Origin: UBA668 sp052034175
GTDB lineage: Bacteria > Actinomycetota > Acidimicrobiia > Acidimicrobiales > Ilumatobacteraceae
Direction: 5' to 3'
DNA: 9,771 nucleotides
NCBI GenBank assembly: GCA_052034175.1
Contig: JBPOIX010000018.1
Span: forward strand, 1-9,771
In this document: piece by piece, positions 6,282 to 9,771 of the stretch
Layout: each line of letters opens with the position of its first letter
Position numbering within the stretch: position 1 is the first letter of the stretch
Program-made: the position numbers and the translations under genes
The notes under the pieces: model-generated
The model's input: only the letters and a program-made list of their open reading frames with translations
What the model was told of the DNA's origin: nothing
Databases searched by the model: none

Positions 6282-6812
6282 ATGGGCGTCAGCTACCTCA
6301 CTCCAAAGGCACGTCCGGTACCCGCCGGGCACCTCGGCCACGGTGCCGTGGCACTCGACTTCATCGCCGCGGGCGAGCTCGTGGTGGCGTACGGCGGCCG
6401 CTGCGTCAGCCGCGACGAGCTGGAGCTCCTGCCACGCGACCAGCAGAGCCGGACGATTCAGGTGGCGGACCATGTGTTCCTCGCGGGGGCCCTGGAGCCG
6501 GAGCCTGCGGATTTCATCAACCACTCGTGCGCGCCGAACTGCGGCATGAGCGGGGCGACGAACATCGTCGCCATGCGGGACATCGAGCCAGGCGAAGTGC
6601 TGAGCTACGACTACGCCTGCAGCGACGGAACGGACTACGACGAGTTCGAGTGCGGTTGCGGTGCGGCGAGGTGCCGAGGCAAGGTCACCGGGCAGGACTG
6701 GATGCTGCCCGAACTGCAGCTGCGCTACCGCGGCTACTTCAGCCCGTACCTGCAAGCCCGCATCGCGTCGCTGGTCACGGTCGGGTCCGGCCGCCGCGCC
6801 TTCGCCTACTGA
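6282..6812 (+). CDS. SET-domain protein (protein-lysine methyltransferase family) with post-SET cysteines
   Basis: A 176-aa compact SET-domain protein, expected to use S-adenosylmethionine to methylate lysine on a protein. Visible motifs are the N-terminal AGHLGHGAVA (15-24), FINHSCAPNCGM (78-89, the NHSCxPN cofactor motif), GEVLSYDYA (104-112, YDY with the catalytic Tyr) and ECGCGAARCRG, a CxCx4C post-SET motif (124-131) that would bind zinc with Cys83. The C-terminal GQDWMLPELQLRYRGYFSPYLQARI is like other bacterial SET proteins. The domain fills the whole protein, so there is no separate targeting domain. The ATG at 6282 is chosen because the SET fold starts right after it. A weak GCAGG is 10 bases upstream. 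An ATG ten bases earlier is out of frame. The methylated partner is unknown; no histone-like gene is adjacent. Confidence 0.88.
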   Translation: MGVSYLTPKARPVPAGHLGHGAVALDFIAAGELVVAYGGRCVSRDELELLPRDQQSRTIQVADHVFLAGALEPEPADFINHSCAPNCGMSGATNIVAMRDIEPGEVLSYDYACSDGTDYDEFECGCGAARCRGKVTGQDWMLPELQLRYRGYFSPYLQARIASLVTVGSGRRAFAY

Positions 6813-6833
6813 GCCGCCGGCCGCGCCCTGCGT

Positions 6834-6852
6834 GTCGCGACGCCGTCGCGAC
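6834..6852. repeat. Tandem GTCGCGAC palindromes: hairpin or operator
   Basis: GTCGCGAC occurs twice, 11 bases apart. Each copy is self-complementary, and together they form an 8-bp stem with a GCC loop. The site is 22 bases after the SET gene stop and covers the -35 position of the next promoter. It may be a terminator hairpin lacking a T tract or a pair of protein-binding sites one helical turn apart. Confidence 0.5.
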
Positions 6853-6859
6853 GCTGAGG

Positions 6860-6865
6860 TAAGTT
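6860..6865 (+). promoter_or_regulatory. Candidate -10 box, leaderless, for the saccharopine-dehydrogenase-family operon
   Basis: TAAGTT fits TANNNT and ends six bases before the ATG at 6872, so transcription would start at about the A of ATG. No ribosome site lies between. The -35 position falls inside the tandem GTCGCGAC palindromes. Confidence 0.55.
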
Positions 6866-6871
6866 GGCCGC

Positions 6872-8083
6872 ATGCGATTGCTCGTGGTCGGCGCAGGTGG
6901 TGTCGGGTCGTCCATCGTCTCGATCGCCGCTCGCCGGCCGGTGTTCGAGCAGATCGTCGTCGCCGACGTGGATGTCGCCAGGGCTGGCCGCGCCGCCGCC
7001 CGCACGGGGAAGGACCATGTGGTTGCCACCCGAGTCGACGCGTCGGATCGCATCGACCTGGTGGACCTGGCCCGCTCGTCGAAGGCCGACGTCATCGTCA
7101 ACGCCTGCGACCCCCGGTTCAACCCGCCGATCTTCGAAGCCGCCTTCGCCGCCGGGTGTCACTACCTGGACATGGCGATGCACATGTCGGTGCCGCACCC
7201 CACACGGCCCTACGAGGAGTGCGGGGTGAAGTTGGGCGACGCCCAGTTCGCCGTGGCCGACGAGTGGGAGGCCCGCGACCTGCTGGCGCTCGTCGGCATG
7301 GGGGTGGAGCCCGGGTTCAGTGATGTCGTGGCCCGCTACGCCAGCGATCACCTGTTCAGCCGCATCGACGAGGTCGGTGTGCGCGACGGCGCGGACCTCG
7401 TGATCGACGGCTTCTCCTTCGCCCCCACGTTCAGCATCTGGACCACCATCGAGGAGTGCCTCAACCCGCCGATCATCTACGAGCGCCACCGCGGCTGGTA
7501 CACCACCGAACCCTTCAGCGAACCCGAGACCTTCGATTTCCCCGAGGGCATCGGCGCGCTCGGGTGCGTGAACGTCGAGCACGAGGAAGTGCTGCTGATG
7601 CCGCGCTGGCTGGATGTCGGCCGGGTCACGTTCAAGTACGGCCTCGGCGACGAGTTCATCGACGTGCTCCGCACCCTGCGCAAGCTGGGGCTGGACTCCA
7701 CCCGCCCGGTCACCGTGCGCGGGCAGGAGGTTTCGCCGCGAGATGTGGTGGCCGCGGCCCTCCCGAACCCCGCGGAACTGGGCGACCGGATGCGCGGCCG
7801 CACCTGCGCGGGCTCGCTGGTCACCGGGCTGGGCGTGGACGGTCGGCCGCGCTGCACCTACCTCTACCAGGTGGTGGACAACGAGTGGACGATGCGCGAG
7901 TACGGCCACCAGGCAGTGGTCTGGCAGACCGCGGTGCACCCCGTCGTCGCGTTGGAGATGCTGGCCACCGGCGAGTGGAAAGGTGCGGGGGTGAAGGGGC
8001 CGGAAGCCTTCCGCGCCGACCCGTTCCTGGCCCTGTTGAACGAGCACGGGGCACCATGGGCGATGGAGGAGAGAGCCCCGTGA
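6872..8083 (+). CDS. Saccharopine dehydrogenase-family NAD(P)-dependent oxidoreductase
   Basis: A 403-aa cytoplasmic enzyme with an N-terminal Rossmann fold, MRLLVVGAGGVGSS (GxGGxG at 7-12), acidic DVD after the second strand, and ADVIVNACDPRFNPPIFEAAFAAGCHYLDMA, which is strongly family-like. The C-terminal part contains GVEPGFSDV and WTTIEECLNPP. The family includes saccharopine dehydrogenases of lysine metabolism and carboxynorspermidine dehydrogenases of polyamine synthesis, all making or splitting a secondary amine by reductive condensation. Which one this is cannot be read here. Lysine or polyamine genes are not adjacent, and the two following genes do not suggest a pathway. The start ATG 6872 follows a -10 box by six bases and has no ribosome site. 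It is the first gene of a three-gene operon: the stop TGA overlaps the GTG of the next gene. Confidence 0.88.
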   Translation: MRLLVVGAGGVGSSIVSIAARRPVFEQIVVADVDVARAGRAAARTGKDHVVATRVDASDRIDLVDLARSSKADVIVNACDPRFNPPIFEAAFAAGCHYLDMAMHMSVPHPTRPYEECGVKLGDAQFAVADEWEARDLLALVGMGVEPGFSDVVARYASDHLFSRIDEVGVRDGADLVIDGFSFAPTFSIWTTIEECLNPPIIYERHRGWYTTEPFSEPETFDFPEGIGALGCVNVEHEEVLLMPRWLDVGRVTFKYGLGDEFIDVLRTLRKLGLDSTRPVTVRGQEVSPRDVVAAALPNPAELGDRMRGRTCAGSLVTGLGVDGRPRCTYLYQVVDNEWTMREYGHQAVVWQTAVHPVVALEMLATGEWKGAGVKGPEAFRADPFLALLNEHGAPWAMEERAP

Positions 8084-8334
8084 GCCGGCTGAACAAGTTC
8101 GATGCCGAGCGCCTGATGGAGGCCTACGACCTCGACCCGGTGGCCGCGCTCACCGCGGCGCTGCGAGTGTCGCTCGACCGGCCGCACGACGACTGGACGG
8201 CGTTGGTGAAGGCGGCCGGGTTCACCTGTGCCCGCCGCATCCGCCTGCAGGCGGCCGACCCGGAGGCGCTGGACGAACTGGCAGCGGAGTTGAACGAGCT
8301 GCGTTCCCTCGACCCCGCCGGCCTGCGCTCATGA
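8080..8334 (+). CDS. Small helical protein of unknown function (84 aa), GTG start
   Basis: An 84-aa protein starting MSRLNKFDAERLMEAYDLDP, then helical stretches VAALTAALRVSL, DDWTALVKAAG and DPEALDELAAELNELRSL, with a single Cys50. Predicted all-helical and soluble. I recognise no domain. The GTG start at 8080 is strongly supported: GGAGGAGAG ends six bases before it, and it overlaps the preceding stop in a GTGA unit. Its own stop overlaps the ATG of the DCC gene in an ATGA unit. Such double overlap implies translational coupling and balanced production with both neighbours. A gene search that ignores GTG starts or short ORFs would miss it. Confidence 0.82.
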   Translation: MSRLNKFDAERLMEAYDLDPVAALTAALRVSLDRPHDDWTALVKAAGFTCARRIRLQAADPEALDELAAELNELRSLDPAGLRS

Positions 8335-8726
8335 CCGAGCCCGGCGCCGCGACACCGTCGCTGCCCGTGCTGGTGTTCGATGGCGACTGTGCATTCTGTT
8401 CCGCGACCGTTCGCCGCGCGCAGCGTTGGATCCGCCGCATGCCGCCCGTGGTTCCCTTTCAACGGGCCGACCTCGGGCTGCTGGGGTTGACGGAGGCGGA
8501 CTGCCTGGCGGCCGTCCAGTACGTCGCCCGCGACCGGAAGGTGTACGCCGCCGAGGACGCCGTCGGTGCAGTTCTGCTGGCCGCCGGCAAGGGGTGGTGG
8601 TTGCTCGGCGCGGTGCTGCGGGCACCCGGCATCCACTGGTTGTCCGGGGTGGTGTACCGCTCGGTGGCACGCAATCGCCACCGTCTCCCTGGCAGTACGC
8701 CCGCCTGTTCCCTCGCTGACCGCTGA
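8331..8726 (+). CDS. DCC-family (DUF393) thiol-disulfide oxidoreductase-like protein
   Basis: A 131-aa protein with the DCC signature near its start: LPVLVFDGDCAFCSATVRRAQRW, with Asp19-Cys20-x-x-Cys23 giving the DxxCxxC-type pair that names the family. A helix-turn region with PFQRADL, a middle AVQYVARDRKVYAAEDAVGAVLLA and the C-terminal GIHWLSGVVYRSVARNRHRL follow the usual family order and length. Family members have a thioredoxin-like fold and are predicted, seldom shown, to do thiol-disulfide exchange. It is probably cytoplasmic, as no signal peptide is seen. The ATG overlaps the stop of the 84-aa gene by four bases, so it is the third and last gene of the operon. Confidence 0.88.
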   Translation: MTEPGAATPSLPVLVFDGDCAFCSATVRRAQRWIRRMPPVVPFQRADLGLLGLTEADCLAAVQYVARDRKVYAAEDAVGAVLLAAGKGWWLLGAVLRAPGIHWLSGVVYRSVARNRHRLPGSTPACSLADR

Positions 8727-8744
8727 CCGCTTAGCCCGTTGTTT

Positions 8745-8773
8745 GGAGCAACTGCTCCGGTTTCCGCTACCCT
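8745..8773 (+). promoter_or_regulatory. Promoter and palindrome upstream of the 99-aa gene
   Basis: TACCCT (8768-8773) fits TANNNT and ends eight bases before the ATG at 8782, so the transcript is probably leaderless. A palindrome, GGAGCA-AC-TGCTCC (8745-8758), covers the -35 position. It could be an operator, or the terminator hairpin of the preceding operon, although no T tract follows. Confidence 0.5.
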
Positions 8774-8781
8774 CTGTCGCC

Positions 8782-9081
8782 ATGTCTGCGAACGGCACCA
8801 TCATCCTCAAGCTCCGCCCGAACCCGCTCGGCTTCGCCCTGCGCCTGTTCAAGAAGCCTCGCGTCGCCCTCGACGGCGTGGAGCAGGAGAAGGGCTGGCA
8901 GGCCCGGGAGTTCAGCGTGGCCCCCGGCTCACACACCGTCACGGTGGTCCTCCCCTACCGTCGCGCCGGCCGCAACCCGCGCACCCTCACGGTGGACGTG
9001 GCCCCGGCGCAGACCGTCACCGTTCAGTACGCCGGCCCGGCGCTGGACTTCGGCGTCGGCCGCATCTACCTCAAGGGCTGA
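8782..9081 (+). CDS. Small beta-rich protein of unknown function (99 aa)
   Basis: A 99-aa protein with alternating hydrophobic strands: GTIILKLRPN, KPRVALDGVEQ, AREFSVAPGSHTVTVVLPYRR, RTLTVDVAPAQTVTVQYAGP and GVGRIYLKG. The run from the PRVALDG strand through the APGSHTVTV turn resembles PEGA- or Ig-like beta sandwiches (a turn of the type 'PGxHxVxV'). No signal peptide or membrane segment is visible. The ATG at 8782 follows a -10 box by eight bases and has no ribosome site. It stands alone on its strand and converges with the DUF4262 gene 10 bases after its stop. Function unknown. Confidence 0.78.
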   Translation: MSANGTIILKLRPNPLGFALRLFKKPRVALDGVEQEKGWQAREFSVAPGSHTVTVVLPYRRAGRNPRTLTVDVAPAQTVTVQYAGPALDFGVGRIYLKG

Positions 9082-9091
9082 GCGTCCGCCC

Positions 9092-9574
9092 TCACCGAAG
9101 GTCCGCCACCACCGGCTGAGCCGTCAGCAGGCGGCGGTCGAAGCCGGTCTCGTTGGGGAGAAAGCCGTTGCGGTCCGGCCACAGGAGTTGCGCCGCGCTG
9201 AACGGCCGACCCTTGCGCCACGCCATCGACGTGGGAAGCAACTGCGCGACCACTTCGCTGGACAGCTGGGCGAACAGGCAGCGCTGATCGCCGTCGAACA
9301 GGCCCGTCAACTCCACCCCGAGCGGGATGTCCGTGCCGCCTCCCAGCAGATCGGCCACCAGTTCCAGCAGGCCGTTTGCGGCGGCAGGCGTGAGGCCGAA
9401 CACCACCACTTCGGGGAAGCCGAACGCTTCGGGGAACCCGATCGTGTACGCGTAACCGGGCACCGGCGGGTCGATGTCGGTCCGCGGCGCCACCGGCTCG
9501 GTCGCCCACCCGCGGGTGTCCACCATCCACGAGATCTTCTCCGCGTGGGGAATGTGGAAGTCCGGCAATTCCAT
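9092..9574 (-). CDS. DUF4262 domain-containing protein
   Basis: A 160-aa protein whose first half matches DUF4262: HAEKISWMVDTRGWATEPVAP (10-30), then PGYAYTIGFPEAFGFPEVVVFGL (39-61), the family's 'faYTiGl...g.PElvv.Gl' pattern, and a helix AAANGLLELVADLL. A central GLFDGDQRCLFAQLS and a C-terminal GRPFSAAQLLWPDRNG complete the family layout. The function of DUF4262 is unknown. ATG 9574 is chosen because TAGCCT (9587-9582) ends seven bases before it, fitting a leaderless start. Upstream in-frame residues are Arg/Ser-rich and not family-like. It converges with the 99-aa gene. Confidence 0.85.
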   Translation of the reverse strand: MELPDFHIPHAEKISWMVDTRGWATEPVAPRTDIDPPVPGYAYTIGFPEAFGFPEVVVFGLTPAAANGLLELVADLLGGGTDIPLGVELTGLFDGDQRCLFAQLSSEVVAQLLPTSMAWRKGRPFSAAQLLWPDRNGFLPNETGFDRRLLTAQPVVADLR

Positions 9575-9581
9575 CCACAGC

Positions 9582-9587
9582 AGGCTA
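9582..9587 (-). promoter_or_regulatory. Candidate -10 box, leaderless, for the DUF4262 gene
   Basis: TAGCCT on the minus strand fits TANNNT and ends seven bases before the ATG at 9574. No ribosome site lies between. The GC-rich stretch upstream shows no clear -35. Confidence 0.5.
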
Positions 9588-9641
9588 GAGGCGCTGCGCG
9601 GTGCGCGCCGCGGGTCGCCGAACCGACGAACCGCCGACCGC

Positions 9642-9755
9642 CCTCCAGCCGACCGGTGGAGGCGCCGCAAGTCGTGCAGCTGGTAGCTCCGGGAGCTACC
9701 AGGTGCACAAGAAGGGCCTGGTGCGTGAACGCAGGGTGCCGCTCGGGCCGGCCCG
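9642..9755. repeat. Cluster of inverted repeats in the right-hand intergenic region
   Basis: Three dyads follow each other. CCTCCA/TGGAGG is at 9642-9662. The long CTGGTAGCTC-CGG-GAGCTACCAG at 9680-9702 is extended by TGCA/TGCA after one G-G mismatch (9675-9707, 14 paired bases in all). The perfect 12-base palindrome CGGGCCGGCCCG is at 9744-9755. No T tract follows the long stem on either strand. The 9588-9771 stretch otherwise holds no gene I can support. Confidence 0.6.
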
Positions 9756-9771
9756 GACGCTAGATCAGCGC

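Noticed and set aside
6806..8047. A 413-codon minus-strand open frame
   Set aside because: It is the antisense shadow of the saccharopine-dehydrogenase-family gene, rich in His/Gly/Ala and with no motif.
9676..9771. A plus-strand frame reading SYQVHKKGLVRERR... into the right edge, as the start of another gene
   Set aside because: It runs through the long hairpin, has no ATG and no ribosome site, and the possible GTG codons have no promoter support. More sequence to the right is required before calling it.

Overview
The window is GC-rich, with high-GC third codon positions, encoded lipoprotein and membrane genes and several genes that appear to be leaderless. It contains a SAM riboswitch of the SAM-I/SAM-IV clan, a type common in Actinobacteria, in front of metX. 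Together these suggest a high-GC actinobacterium. Some small proteins look like those of Acidimicrobiia-type genomes, but that rank is inference. I see no insertion sequence, prophage, CRISPR array or other sign of recent transfer. This looks like ordinary chromosome.

Layout. Positions 1-1576 (minus) hold a branched-chain-amino-acid-type ABC transporter: a lipoprotein binding protein followed by a LivH-type permease cut by the window edge. A 215-bp divergent region separates it from a GlcG/HbpS-family gene (1792-2229, plus). A tRNA-Gly(GCC) gene with its own promoter and a hairpin terminator lies at 2312-2387 (minus). Next come a small 75-aa gene and a single-pass Ala-rich membrane protein (both minus). 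The latter is divergent from a 141-aa membrane-anchored protein whose start is only a few bases away.

metX (homoserine O-acetyltransferase, 3848-5038, minus) has a long leader holding the riboswitch and a strong ribosome binding site that the leader can mask. Upstream lies an isocitrate lyase/PrpB-superfamily enzyme (5289-6149, minus). It is divergent from a compact SET-domain methyltransferase (6282-6812, plus).

From 6872 to 8726 a saccharopine-dehydrogenase-family oxidoreductase, an unrecognised 84-aa protein and a DCC (DUF393) thiol protein form a tightly overlapping operon. A 99-aa beta-rich protein (plus) and a DUF4262 protein (minus) converge at about 9086. The last 200 bases hold no supportable gene but contain several strong inverted repeats.

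The most notable signals are two. The first is the metX leader, where one short CTTCC segment can pair in three mutually exclusive ways. The second is a recurring TANNNT box 6-8 bases before five different ATG codons, the signature of leaderless transcripts. I do not see a clear, wholly new multi-gene system. The closest candidate is the small-protein/DCC operon.
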